This document shows positions 22,101 through 32,785 of a DNA stretch of 64,000 nucleotides, piece after piece (positions within the stretch are counted from its first letter, which is position 1; each line of letters opens with the position of its first letter). Under the pieces are notes generated by a model. That model was not told the DNA's origin and ran no database searches. It saw nothing but the letters and a program-made list of their open reading frames with translations. The DNA comes from Clusia tigrina (Eukaryota > Arthropoda > Insecta > Diptera > Clusiidae): the NCBI GenBank assembly GCA_920105625.2, contig OV050030.1, positions 93,750,652 through 93,814,651 of the forward strand. Reading direction: 5' to 3'. The position numbers were made by a program, and so were the translations under genes.

Positions 22101-23846
22101 ATTACTAGCCCGTTCGATTTTATAACATTCTTCGATTTTTTTTTTATTTTGAATTTTAAAAACAGTATCGCATGTTAAGCTTTCATTACGTTTTCCACAC
22201 AACCTTTCAATTTCCATTTCTGAAATCAACTTTAAGTTACAAGCTCTTAAATAATCTCTTCCTAAAACCACTTCATAACCCATAGACTCATCAGCAACAA
22301 CGATTAATTTCAACACAGTACTTTTATTATGAAAAATTAAATGACATTCAATTGTCCCAAAAATGTTCAGTTTACAATTATTAATTCCAAAATAACTTAA
22401 ATTATGAGGCAAAAATTCACTTATTTTAAATTTATTTTCGGCGCAGCATTTCTTTACGAAGCTAATCGGGCTTCCTGAGTCTATTAGGCATTCTAAGGGT
22501 AATACAAATTCGTTATTCTTATATTTGATATAAAATTTAAAACACCTTACATATTCGTTTTGCTGCAGAAAATTAACGGCCCTCTTCCGTTCCGGACAAG
22601 CCACTACCTGATGACTCATACTGCCGCAGCCGAAGCAGGCACCCACTTCTCTTTTTGGTTTGTTGCACTCTGCTGCCAGATGCCCCATTGAATTACAATT
22701 GTAGCAGCGCACCGCCAATTTTTGTTGCCCTCCAGAATTATTTCGCTTGACAGTCGTAAACATACGCTGTTTAAGTTGTACATTTGCGAACGCTTGCAGC
22801 AGCTGTTCCTTTGTAGAAAAACACTGGACACTGGCTTGCACCTTCAGTTGAGTATCTGGAATGCCCTCAATTATATGATCCAATAGTTCGTCTTCTTCTA
22901 TTCGTACTTTGTTGGCCAACACAATCTTTTCGCCATAGTAGTCCGCAAAACATTCAGTTGGATTCCATTTCCTGGCTTCAAATTTTCGTCGCAGTATCAA
23001 TTTATTTTCTTTTGTTCCGAAAAATGTTTGTATTTCGTACAACAAGTTGTCTACGCTTTCAGCAACAAAACTTGGTTTTGAATATAGCCAAGCCTGTGCT
23101 TTACCCTTTATTTTGCTAATAAGCAGCGCACGCAACATTGAATCGTTTACGTTGTAAACATCGCGTAGGCTTTTAAGTTGCGAAATCCATATGTCAACAT
23201 TTTCGCCTCCCTCAAACTCAGGCAACATGTCTTTTATTATGTTAAACGACACTGTCATGTTGACAACCGATTCAGCGCCACACGTTGACGATTTTTCTAT
23301 GTTTGCTGATATCGCGCTCTCCGAAGCTGCTGCTGCTACTGTAGGTGTCATTGTTGCGATCTTGCTCACTGCAACTGCTGAGGCTGCGTAACACACATTT
23401 TTTGAATTTGCATTTTTGGCAACTTCGTTTGACAATTTATGTTGCATTTCGTTCATCAGCATAATTTCCCTTTTGAATAAAATATTTTCTTTTTCAAGTA
23501 TTGCTTTTTCGCGTTTCAGCAGCTCGACTTCTCTCTTTAAATTTTCGTTGTCATTAGCATGTATTGTTTCTGCATTTGAATGGACATCAGCTGCGCAGAC
23601 TTCAATGCCGTCGTTGCCTCGTTGCTCTTCGTTGCTATTTCGTTCTTCTTCACCATATTGTTCCTCGTCGCTGCTGTCCGCCCCGTTGCCACCATCAACC
23701 GGGCACTCGCCACGCTGATCAGACGGCACAGTATTGATTCGTAAAATCAATGTCGCCTTAGTGCCACTTGACGGCAACCCAAGTTCTTGCAGCCAACGAC
23801 GTAGCTGCGGTACAGTGTACTGACCCGGCGCAATTTGATTGTTCAT
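19155..23846 (-). CDS. gag-pol: G-minus Gag-Pol polyprotein (about 1,563 aa)
   Basis: One frame encodes all replication functions. The start is the first ATG at 23846; the frame is open further upstream, but without an earlier ATG in the last 11 codons. Rough residue positions are: SAP-like DNA-binding fold about 9-37 (YTVPQLRRWLQELGLPSSG); coiled coil about 100-140; capsid about 200-370; two CCHC knuckles about 383-420 (CYNCNSMGHLAAEC, CFGCGSMSHQVVAC); protease LIDSGSPIS about 455; a Lys/Glu-rich spacer about 550-660; RT with FGLKNAPSTFQ and YLDD; RNase H with HCDASS, YHSFELE and TDCNS; integrase HHCC (HDEMGH, CLKC); the catalytic triad VDHYG, SDRGSSF and VERVN; and a GPY/F domain (KFRGPYKI). 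All catalytic residues are present and gag and pol are fused without a frameshift. Confidence 0.95.
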   Translation of the reverse strand: MNNQIAPGQYTVPQLRRWLQELGLPSSGTKATLILRINTVPSDQRGECPVDGGNGADSSDEEQYGEEERNSNEEQRGNDGIEVCAADVHSNAETIHANDNENLKREVELLKREKAILEKENILFKREIMLMNEMQHKLSNEVAKNANSKNVCYAASAVAVSKIATMTPTVAAAASESAISANIEKSSTCGAESVVNMTVSFNIIKDMLPEFEGGENVDIWISQLKSLRDVYNVNDSMLRALLISKIKGKAQAWLYSKPSFVAESVDNLLYEIQTFFGTKENKLILRRKFEARKWNPTECFADYYGEKIVLANKVRIEEDELLDHIIEGIPDTQLKVQASVQCFSTKEQLLQAFANVQLKQRMFTTVKRNNSGGQQKLAVRCYNCNSMGHLAAECNKPKREVGACFGCGSMSHQVVACPERKRAVNFLQQNEYVRCFKFYIKYKNNEFVLPLECLIDSGSPISFVKKCCAENKFKISEFLPHNLSYFGINNCKLNIFGTIECHLIFHNKSTVLKLIVVADESMGYEVVLGRDYLRACNLKLISEMEIERLCGKRNESLTCDTVFKIQNKKKIEECYKIERASNSNFISKIEIDNLFAKCKEKIKCDGNFKIDSQKEIEKCYEIEKEEIEKQNELEKSDFKVEDKIEKNTKIDRQKLTENKEMFDESLLLVDNFVENEINLSIGDNVSYSAKKQFEEIFNLYYLKPDRPNEPLVKCEMKLVLENAKPFNCPPRRLSYTEKAELQKLLDEYLNKGYIKTSESEFVSPIVLVRKKTGDLRMCIDYRTLNKVTFKDNYPIPLIDDLLDRLAKKKLFTKLDLKNGFFHVYMQTDSVKFTSFITPLGQFEFLRMPFGLKNAPSTFQRFVSKIFADMIREDKLIVYLDDIMIATENLSEHLEILTEVFKRLVDNKLELRLDKCEFLQSSVKYLGYTITGEGIKADEKGIEAVKNFPVPQKLHTVQSFLGLCSYFRRFIKNFSVLAKPLYDLTKKDNKFNFGQKELETFEILKKKLIESPILALYDPKAVTELHCDASSMGYGAVLMQKKEDGRLHPVFYFSKRTTETEAKYHSFELETLAIINALQRFRVYLQGKQFKIVTDCNSLTMTLNKKELNPRIARWALELQNFDYVLEHRAGARMQHVDALSRCNNVLVLEPNTFEENLIICQGKDKKLIELREHLQNSEHCQYEMRNGVIYKKNSDGTVLFCVPEDMENHVVYKYHDEMGHIGIDKTSELISKIYWFPKIRDKVAKHIQNCLKCIVYSTKHGREEGFLHNIPKGNLAFEVVHVDHYGPVDNSRSKKHILVVIDACTKFVRLYPTKTTNTKEVIEALSDYFRAYSRPKIIISDRGSSFTSDEFREFLGRHNVQHIKVATASPQANGQVERVNRSLGPMIAKLTDPEKGLHWDTVLETVEYTLNNSMHRTIKEHPSKMLFGIKQRGKVIDMLGECLNEVEQGKEQLSHGELREKAALHQKRAQAYNKQYVDKKRQLPKKYFEGDYVMVKNFDSHAGVSKKLIPKFRGPYKITKVLRHDRYLIADVDGFQQSRTPYKGVWAVANIRPWFKGRSGSNG

Positions 23847-24149
23847 GTTGCTGCTTAACGAAAATCGGGGCTGCTTCAAAATGTTCGAACGTGGTGCTGC
23901 TGACGCGTTTGACTCTTTTTCGTTGCACGGGCTATTTTATTTATTTTGCCGGCGTTGTTCACAATAACGCGAATGTGGCTTAAGCAATTATTGTTATATA
24001 ATTTTAAATTAGAAATTTTGCACACTTTGCACAAACAATTTTTTTTTCGCTTTTGATAAATTTTTATGCGATCGTTTTGTCCATAAAACTTTTTTAGTTT
24101 TTAATCAAATTTTGTGGCTTTTTGGATAATCATCCCACTTCTGAATATA
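23847..24149 (-). other. G-minus 5' leader and primer-binding region
   Basis: About 300 bp between the 5' LTR and the ATG. On the minus strand the LTR is followed by TATTCAGAAGTGGGATGATT. The TTCAGAAGTGGGAT core is shared with G-plus and probably pairs with a tRNA; which tRNA I cannot tell. Confidence 0.7.
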
Positions 24150-24502
24150 TGTAGCACACAATAAAACACCACTTGCCTGGTTGAGTTATACTTTATTAAT
24201 CATGCTTACAACGCCAACGCTGTTGCTAGCACGCCATGTAGCGGCTTAATGTGCAGACTCGCTTAATGTGCAGAATCGCTTAATGTGCACATTCAGCGAC
24301 TGCTTATATCTTATTTGAATATATACAGGGTTTGAATAACCTACAGACTAATTATGAAAATATATACAAGATGTGAATAATAACTTACAGACTAATTATG
24401 AAAATATATACAAGATGTGAATAATAACTTACAGACTAATTATGAAAATATATACAAGATGTGAATAATAACTTACAGACTAATTATATAAATATTACTA
24501 CA
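24150..24502 (-). repeat. G-minus 5' LTR (353 bp)
   Basis: By eye identical to the LTR at 18747-19099, including all internal repeats. It holds the element's promoter, but I see no TATA box that I would place with confidence in this AT-rich sequence. Confidence 0.93.
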
Positions 24503-24506
24503 ATAC
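24503..24506. repeat. Target-site duplication ATAC, right
   Basis: Second copy of the 4-bp duplication flanking the G-minus insertion. Confidence 0.9.
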
Positions 24507-24685
24507 TGACATAGACGAAGAGGAGCAATATATATAACTCGAGGACGAGCTTCATCAGGATGGACGAGCTGTCATCTTATTTTATTTCTATGCTCCTATG
24601 TTTTCGAACTTATTATAAACTTTACTCACATTTTGACATTTCCTTTTTACCATAAAAGAGCACACGATAATTAGTGCTCAGTCCT
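24507..24685 (+). mobile_element. G-plus, unit C: end of pol and truncated 3' LTR
   Basis: It resumes exactly where unit C was split (TGACATAGACGAAGAGG). It carries the pol stop (TATATAA, as in unit A) and then the truncated LTR at 24570-24685, which stops at the same base as in units A and B. Confidence 0.88.
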
Positions 24686-25009
24686 ATTAATCGGTCGAAG
24701 TAGTTGTGGAATTTAAAAATTAAAAAGATCATGTTGCCTGAGTCATTAAAGTCGGAGAAGATTGGCAAAGTAATTGTTTTGTCTATTTGGTAACTGTTCA
24801 GAACTGATTGTATTTGATTTGCAATTCTTTTGAAACTGTAACTCAATGAATTCAGGGCTGATAAAAGAAGATGATGCGCCTGTATCTATTAAAAATCTTA
24901 GGGGATGCCCAAATGGGGATGAGATGTTAATATATGGTAGGGTGTATCCGTGCGTATTTTCGTCTAAGTAACCCGTTGTTTCGAGGCAGGCATTCGAAAA
25001 TTTTGACAA
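24686..25009 (-). pseudogene. E2 protease fragment, unit C
   Basis: IDTGASSS motif, frameshift and truncation as in units A and B, with one Thr-to-Ile change near 24729. Confidence 0.8.
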
Positions 25010-25057
25010 TGGTCAATGTTGTCATTATTTTTTTCTTCCTCTTCTATTTGTCCCGTC

Positions 25058-25671
25058 TTAGTTACAAGCTTTTTCTTGCAATTCACATTGTGTAATTACA
25101 GTATTAGGCTTTATATAAATCGATCCTGAAGTCTGGTTTGAATTCCTGGACATAGTTGAGTTTTTTATGTTGGTGTATCCAGTCCGAGTATCCATGGGTT
25201 CGTATTTCCGTTTTTGACTGAAGTTACTCAAGCCAAAACTGGTATCCATTACTTCGTGTTTGGATTGGTAATTTCTATTGAAAGGGTTTGAATTGAAGGG
25301 TCTTTGGTTTTTCATATTATTATTCTGACTTTGGAAATTCAGGTTAAATTGGGGATATCTTGTTCTAGTATAATTTTCGCTGTACCTAATTATATTATGT
25401 CTTGGGTATGAAAATATTTTGCTCCTTTATACAAAATGCCAGTGAAGTTGCTAGTGTCTGTTCCCTGGATGTATAAAATAATCTCTTCTACATTATTTAT
25501 GAACTCATAGAGAGTTCTAGGGTTGCCATGGAATTTTGCTAAATCTCTGATTGCATCGGGAATTCTAAGTGAATTGAAAATATCTACTGGATGCATATCA
25601 TTTCTGGCTGCGTTAGCCGAAGGGCCTGGGCGTGGATTAGTTTTCATTACATTTGTTTGGTCGAGTTCCAT
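25058..25671 (-). pseudogene. gag: E2 gag remnant, unit C
   Basis: ATG at 25671. The two Gag pieces and the missing capsid middle match unit A. Confidence 0.7.
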
Positions 25672-25785
25672 TATGTATTCCCAACCATCTAAAAGAATTT
25701 TTTTTTTTTTTATAAGGAGAGTGATTGTGTAGAGTTGTCTGGAATTGAAGTTAGGATTCGATCGTTAGGGACCGAAAACTGCGCC

Positions 25786-26113
25786 AGTTACGAAGTTAAA
25801 TAAAACAACCTTTCCACTTCACAATCAATTTTGTAATAATCCCCAATTAATTCAAAGTTCAAGTATTTATATCGTAAAATATGCTTATTCTAAAGAAATT
25901 AATTTCATGAATTTACATTGAATTTTAGTTGGATGATTATTGGGAATTTAAATTGGAGATTTTACAAAGAATTTTATGCTGGATGATTTTATAGTGAATT
26001 TGAATCTGTTGTTTTTAATTTGAATATGAATTGGATGATTTTACAAAGAATTTGATGCTGATGTGGCTGCTGCTGTTGGTATTAATATTGTTGTTGTTAG
26101 TGTGAATGTAACT
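25786..26113 (-). repeat. E2 LTR, unit C (328 bp)
   Basis: Same ends and flanks as the LTRs at 2825 and 11191. Confidence 0.82.
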
Positions 26114-26236
26114 CCTCCCTGCTTAGAGTAGCGCTATGGCCAGAGAGAGCTTGATGTGGTAGGAGCCATACTACTTTCTGGTTGGAATATTGTTTCGTTT
26201 CTGCCCATGTCATTGGAGGTGCATCTCCTAGTGTCT

Positions 26237-26366
26237 TCATTTGAGAGTAGGCTGCTGATTCATGTTAATTTTTTGGTTTCTTCTTGTTTTATGGAAATCG
26301 TGCAGTAATCGGTGTTTTCTACCTGGGGCAAGTTTTGTTCGAATATATTCTTCATTATATAATATA
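26237..26366 (-). pseudogene. env: Probable E2 env remnant, unit C (3' part, split by Helitron)
   Basis: Corresponds to the C-terminal half of the 90-codon frame in units A and B. The N-terminal half is at 29120-29262, on the other side of the Helitron. Confidence 0.5.
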
Positions 26367-26379
26367 CTAGCTCTTACCC

Positions 26380-26397
26380 GGTGCGCTTCGCTACACC
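26380..26397 (-). other. Helitron 3'-terminal hairpin
   Basis: GGTG...CACC stem with an inner GC-GAA-GC, 13 bp before the CTAG end. This is the usual Helitron terminator position. Confidence 0.75.
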
Positions 26398-26435
26398 TAA
26401 ATCGATTAAAACTCTTAAGGGTTTTTACTTTGTGT

Positions 26436-26860
26436 TTTATTTATTGTTGTAAAACTATTACTTATTTATATAACATTTTGGTATACAACATTTTTGGTTT
26501 TTCCACCTGGCGCGTAAATGAATAAGCACCTTGGTGTTCCCACTCTCGAACATGCGACATGCAATTGGCCGTGGGAGATGCACGATTCCTCCAAATTGAC
26601 GCCGCACACTCGAAACGTTTGCCCTTGCGATTAGTTTATGGTCAGGCAAATTGTACTGGGAACTGCAAGCGCTTAAATTCAAACGGCATGTCCGTTGGAA
26701 TCATTGGAATGCGTGGTAAGAGTACAACTTCACCTGCTGCCTTGCCATTTAGTATGGTTTTTATTACTGAAAGTCTTGTGCCATTACACAAAGTCGGTGG
26801 CTTCAGATTTCGTAGAAGTATAATAGGTGAACCGACTTTCAGGACCAAACGATGCGGTGG
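26436..26860 (-). pseudogene. Helitron helicase C-terminal remnant
   Basis: The minus-strand frames read MPPHRLVLKVGSPIILLRN and LCNGTRL, then after a frameshift near 26640 QGQTFRVCGVNLEE, HGQLHVACSRVGTP and FIYAPGG, ending in a stop. These are the last motifs of the PIF1-type helicase of Helitron RepHel, with VACSRV matching the motif VI region. All earlier helicase motifs (Walker A and B) are deleted. Confidence 0.85.
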
Positions 26861-27424
26861 CATGCGGTAATCCTCTTTTTTGCCATTCGATAGAGTACAT
26901 CCATCATCGAACTTCTCCAAAAACACGAAGTTTCACAATTAAATTCATCAATGCTTTTTGCTTTTCCCTGAATACACGTGCTGATATGTCGTGACGATCA
27001 GTTGTTGATTGACCGGGGAACAAATGGTCTTTGATGTCATTCCACTGAGGATTGCACGTGAACGTTATGAACAGATCCGGTCTGCCGTAATGGTGCACAT
27101 ACGACATCACATCTTGCGCATACTCGTGCATATGGCGCGGACTGCCGATGTATGTTGCTGGCAATATTGTCAGACGTGCAATGTTATTCACATTTGCATT
27201 ATTCATTACGGTATCTCTCAAATGGATGTACTCTTCAGATCGCAATTTCGCTTGGTTGAATCGAATAAAGTTGAGACGTTCGGTCTCGATCTTTGCATAC
27301 ATGTCAACCAAATACTGATGGAAAAGCTTGCGACATTTGAAGATGTAGTTGTCTTCTTGCGGACGAATCATTATTCTGTACGAATATAAGTTCATCGCAC
27401 TGAGTTTTTTCGGCGTTTCTTGGC

Positions 27425-27494
27425 CTATAAATGAACAATACGCAAAATGTTGAATCGTAAGAAAATGTACTTTTTAAATTTAATGACTATTTAC
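27425..27494 (-). other. Candidate 70-bp intron in Helitron rep
   Basis: Minus strand: exon ending CTACTG, donor GTAAAT, acceptor TTTATAG, next exon GCCAAG. Removing it joins the flanking frame between the INPTTG and QETPKK stretches. It contains in-frame stops, and flanking protein similarity continues across it. Confidence 0.65.
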
Positions 27495-27982
27495 CAGTAG
27501 TTGGATTTATCAATCGCATATTGATGTGATAGCCGTCATCACCTCTCCAGAATAATATCGGATACTGTAATGCATCATAACTACGGTGTAGCTCGGAAAC
27601 ACGCTGAAGTTGTTCGTTTCTACGATGCAGTACAATATCTCGCGATTCAAACTGTTCGCCTACAATGACGATTGCCACCTCATCGATTGTTGGTGAGTTG
27701 AATCGTCTGGCATGCTGCCCCATCGGCATTTTGTCTGCTCTGATGACGATTCGATGGTTATCAGACGGCATGCGGTCCAATGCGATTTTGAACAATCGAA
27801 TCAATTCATTGTGTTCATGGAGAAATCTTTGCAAATTCAGTACGATTTCTCGCCTTGTGCCGGTCCCAATTGTACACCGTTGATTGAGTTTCATTACCGA
27901 TAAAATATATTTGCAAAAATTTATAGTCATCATTGGCAAATGGTAATAGCGAGCCTGCTCGATGGTATATTTGTCCCTGAAT

Positions 27983-28072
27983 CTATAATGTTTGTGCATT
28001 AAATTTGGATGAATGATTGGAATATTTAAAAATGTCAAATGTTTCACTGGAAATTCAATGCAAAGTAATCAC
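27983..28072 (-). other. Candidate 90-bp intron in Helitron rep
   Basis: Minus strand: exon ending TTCAAG, donor GTGATT, acceptor ATTATAG. Splicing in phase 0 gives the FKIQGQIYH motif conserved in Helitron proteins, whereas reading through gives a stop after 7 codons. Confidence 0.6.
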
Positions 28073-28613
28073 CTTGAATGTCGGCATAAATGTATCTTTA
28101 ATGATCTTTGTGGCACCAAAAGAAGTCATTTGAAAACATGAATTGTATGCTTGAATGTTCTGCAAAAAATGCTTAGATGTCGGCGATTCTCCAGTGAGCA
28201 AGGAATGTAATGGTTCTGGTGGCGGTTCCAATGCAGGCAGTTTCACTTTGCCACCGGAGCAGCACATGCCAGCTGTTTCTCCTCGAAACTTCGCTGCATT
28301 GCAATGCGTACAAATAATATCCATTGCTCCAATGGAACCATGCAGGTTGTAGTCGCAGTCAGGTTCGTAGTGAAAGCCTTGAGCGCGTTTCTCTTCGCTT
28401 TGATTTCTTCTCGATATTGACATTCGATGTGAATCACGCGTATGCCTGCCAACCGTATTACGTCTGCGTAGTGGAGGCATTTTCTAAAGTATTCTTTTCG
28501 AATAAATGTAGCAAATCGATTGAATTAAATCTGGAAAAAACACACAATGTTGCGATGTCAATGTTTTTTAATAATTGTAAACATTCGCCAGCTGTTTCTG
28601 TTTATTTATTAGT

Positions 28614-29080
28614 AAAAGGCAGGACTGCCAATCTTGCGGAGTAAAAGGCAGGACTGCCAATATTGCGGAGTAAAAGGCAGGACTGCCAATCTTGCGGCAA
28701 AACAATAATAAAAATCCCAAAAAACACGTAAAGCCAAACAGAATTAATTGCAAAACGTGCAATGATACACACATTAAATTTCTTATGTGCACCCTCCACA
28801 CAGACTCCAATCACTTCTGAAAATTTCATTTTATGTGCACCCTCCACACAGACCCCAATCACCCCTGAAAATTTCATTGAAATCGGGCTAGCCGTCTAGG
28901 AATGATAAAAATCCGAAAAAAACACGTAAAGCCAAACAGAATTAATGTATTTTTTTTTTTGTTTTTGCAAAACGTGCCAAGATGCACACATGAAATTTCT
29001 TATGTGCACCCTCCACACAGACCCCAATCACCCCTGAAAATTTCATTGAAATCGGGCAAGCCGTCTAGGAGGAGTATGCG
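28614..29080 (-). repeat. Helitron subterminal direct repeats
   Basis: Two nested repeat sets. One is three copies of a roughly 29-bp unit (AAAAGGCAGGACTGCCAAT; about 28614-28700), which contains the inverted repeat GGCAG/CTGCC. The other is two full and one partial copy of a roughly 190-bp block with AACACGTAAAGCCAAACAG, GTGCACCCTCCACACAGAC and GAAATCGGGC (about 28718-29070). Confidence 0.8.
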
Positions 29081-29119
29081 AACAGGAAGTTTTGCCACTT
29101 AATTTTATATATATATAGA

Positions 29120-29619
29120 TACGGTGTTGTGTCATTAATAGGTTGTGTAATTATGTGAAGTATTTGATAAATTTTCGTTTCGACTATTGGTCTAAATATT
29201 ATTTTTGTAAAAATATAATAGGCTTTGAGGTTTATTAATTCATAAAAGTTTTTGTCTGGCATTAAATGGGTGTCTTGTGGGTTCGATTGTCTATGTATTT
29301 AATTTAACTCTTTTGGACTTAGTTCTGAATTAATATTTAGTTCTACTTATTCCTTGTTTCCTATTTTCGAATATTTTTTCCTTTTTTGTTTTTACTTTAT
29401 GTAGTTTTTTGTTTGTTGTTGTTATAAGAGTTAGTTTGTTGTTTTGTTTGATTTTATGTTTAGTGAATCTAGGAGTGATTTTGTTTCGTCTGGATTCTTT
29501 TCTGAAAACCTCGTTATGGGTTCAAAATTTTCGTGGTTTGTTCTATTCTTGTTAAGTTTGTCTATTCTTTTACAGGTTTCTATTTCTAACTTTTAGGTGC
29601 TTAGGTTTTGGCCAATACT
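29120..29619 (-). mobile_element. E2 errantivirus fragment, unit C (continuation): env remnant and pol tail
   Basis: Resumes after the Helitron with the N-terminal half of the env remnant (29120-29262) and the pol C-terminal tail (about 29324-29619), as in units A and B. Confidence 0.7.
29324..29619 (-). pseudogene. pol: E2 pol C-terminal tail, unit C
   Basis: Carries the KITPRFTKH and NKKLHK motifs with the shared frameshift. It lies upstream of the split env remnant. Confidence 0.65.
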
Positions 29620-29974
29620 GTAGGTAAAGGGTATTTCGTAGTCGGTCCAACCCGACTTCAGACTTCTTTATTCGTTTTTTGTTGATGAGTGTCAGAGACA
29701 CTAATTTTAGTTATGTTCTTATTGGTTTTTCAAGATTTTGTGAATTTTACTCTTCACACTTTTCACTTTTAATTTATACTAGGCGTATTTGATTCATATC
29801 TTGTATCGAGCTCGTATCGAAGTGGTATACTTGGCAGCACTCTTTCAAAAAAAGCACTGAGAAATAAAAAATCCCAGGAAAATTTTCATGAGTAATTTTT
29901 AATCTCGTTGGTTTTCAAGCAATTTTCAATTTTCACGGAGCACGTTTGAAATCGCGTCCGCACAGTTTGAAATA
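29620..29974. other. Unassigned segment, unit C
   Basis: Counterpart of 3906-4260 and 12272-12626. Shares single-base variants with unit B (for example GTCAGAGACAC) against unit A. Confidence 0.6.
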
Positions 29975-30996
29975 ATTAAACATAGAAAACACAATCAATG
30001 AGCGAAACTTTAACAAAGCACAACACGCCTATCTTAAAGGCAAATCAGTGGATACTGCTCCTCATGAAGTGGTTAGTTACATTGAAACAGGTGAACATGT
30101 GAAAAAATATGTTTTCGGCGCCTTCATAGACATTGAAGGTGCCTTCAACAACGTGGAGCTTAATTCAATAATTTCGGCACTGGAGTGTATTGGGGCGGAT
30201 GACGATGGTTCAATGGACCCAGAATATGTTGTAACATAGATTCATCAGCTCATCTGGATCTGGATAATAGGAAAGGAGTTACAAGACGAACTCCACAGGG
30301 CGGTGCTTTATCACCGATTCTGTGGAATCGTGTTTTTAACGAAATTCTCTCTAAGTTAGAAAGAGCTAGGATAAAGGTAGTTGCTTATGCGGATGACGTT
30401 GTAAACTTGATAAAAGGAAAATGTATTCCCATAATCAGCGAACTGATAATCTTTGCAATTTGGAGCGATCGGCAAAGCGAAATGGCCTTGGAGTCAATTC
30501 TAATAAGACGGAACTAGTTTTGTTCACAAGGAAATACAAGATACCAGTGTTAATCTACTATCGATAGTTGGTACTACAGTAAATCGTGGAGAGATCGGCA
30601 AAACGAAACGGTCTTGGATTTAATTCTAATAAGACGGAACTAGTTTTGTTCACTAGGAAATACAAGATACCAGTGTTCAGACTACCATCGATAGGTGGTA
30701 CAACACTAAATATTGTGAAGGAGCCGAAATACTTGGGTATCCTCGACTCCAAGCTCTCATGGAAGAGAAACGTGGAGGAGAGGTCTAGGAAGGCTCTATG
30801 TGCTTTTTACACAAGTAACAGAACCTTTGGGAAACAACCGGGACAAATCCATATATCGTGGATGTGCACGGAGGTAGTAAGACCTATTATATTGTACGGG
30901 GCACTGGTGTGGTAGGAAGCCACAAACACACCGTTGTTAATAAACAAGCTCCGTAAGGTATAAAGGCGCGCATGCCTATACATTAAGAGCAAAAGG
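29975..30996 (+). pseudogene. Non-LTR RT fragment, unit C
   Basis: RT motifs as in unit A, with the AYADDV box intact. It has an 8-bp loss near 30990 (AAGAGCAAAAGG). It ends at the expanded TA tract; the APE fragment expected next is absent. Confidence 0.85.
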
Positions 30997-31073
30997 AATA
31001 CTTACAATTAGGGAATGTGACAAGCAATTTTTCTCAGGACTCTATTTTGGAGAAAAAACAACAAATAAAAAAA

Positions 31074-32572
<1,499 letters not shown>

Positions 32573-32669
32573 ACTTAGAACCAAAATTCCATTCCCACGA
32601 ATAACAATGCTGACGAAGTGTCTGCAGTACCCACAGTCACGTACTCGAAAACAACAACAACGAAAATAG

Positions 32670-32676
32670 TATAAAA
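32670..32676 (+). promoter_or_regulatory. Candidate TATA box in E1 LTR
   Basis: TATAAAA in the U3 part of the LTR. Equivalent copies start at 39925, 47198, 54433 and 61690, so each internal region has its own potential promoter. Functional use is inferred. Confidence 0.5.
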
Positions 32677-32785
32677 ACTTCATATGGAATATGATCCACG
32701 CGTCCGGCAGAGCAGTTGGTGAATTTGGCTTTTGCATTTATTTAATTATGTTAGATTAAATTCAGTTGTAAATTAGAAGTGAAAC

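Larger units (their letters stand above)
18747..24502 (-). mobile_element. G-minus: apparently intact Gypsy-type LTR retrotransposon
   Basis: A 5,756-bp minus-strand element with two 353-bp LTRs, a 4-bp target duplication and a single uninterrupted gag-pol frame. By eye the LTRs are identical, which indicates a recent insertion. It is present only in unit C, so it inserted after the unit was duplicated. Its primer-binding and pre-LTR motifs match those of G-plus, placing both in the same clade (mdg3-like, tentative). There is no env. Confidence 0.92.
24686..26366 (-). mobile_element. E2 errantivirus fragment, unit C (first part)
   Basis: Protease, gag, LTR and half of the env remnant, interrupted at 26366 by the Helitron. 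It continues at 29120-29619. Confidence 0.75.
26856..28480 (-). pseudogene. Helitron RepHel N-terminal region (Helitron_like_N), truncated
   Basis: The ATG at 28480 begins the Cys-rich N-terminus (CTHCNAAKF, GMCCSGGKVKLP, EPPPEPL, SKHFLQNIQAYNSCFQMTSFGA). After a candidate intron (27983-28072) comes FKIQGQIYHRAGSLLPF, then, with a frameshift near 27890, the block TGTRREIVLNLQRF, MPSDNHRIVIRADKMP and ALQYPILFWRGDDGYH. After a second candidate intron (27425-27494) comes the block LPATYIGSPRHMHEYAQD and DLFITFTCNPQWNDI. An in-frame TGA precedes WMYSIEWQKRGLPHA, where the sequence breaks off inside the HUH nuclease motif. The protein would lack nuclease and helicase activity. Confidence 0.85.
26367..29119 (-). 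mobile_element. Helitron, internally deleted (2,753 bp)
   Basis: On the minus strand it begins with TCTATATATATATAAAATT and ends with a hairpin (26380-26397) followed by GGGTAAGAGCTAG. These are the TC start and CTAG end of Helitrons. It sits exactly between A (26366) and T (29120), and the uninterrupted site in units A and B reads AATATATACGG, so there is no target duplication. It encodes the N-terminal Helitron domain and the helicase C-terminus but nothing between. Confidence 0.93.

Noticed and set aside
26856..28480. Minus-strand multi-exon gene as a host gene
   Set aside because: All recognisable motifs belong to the Helitron RepHel protein and the gene lies wholly between the Helitron ends.
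28614..28705. Regular 29-bp repeats as a CRISPR array
   Set aside because: The copies are directly adjacent without variable spacers and lie in a eukaryotic Helitron.
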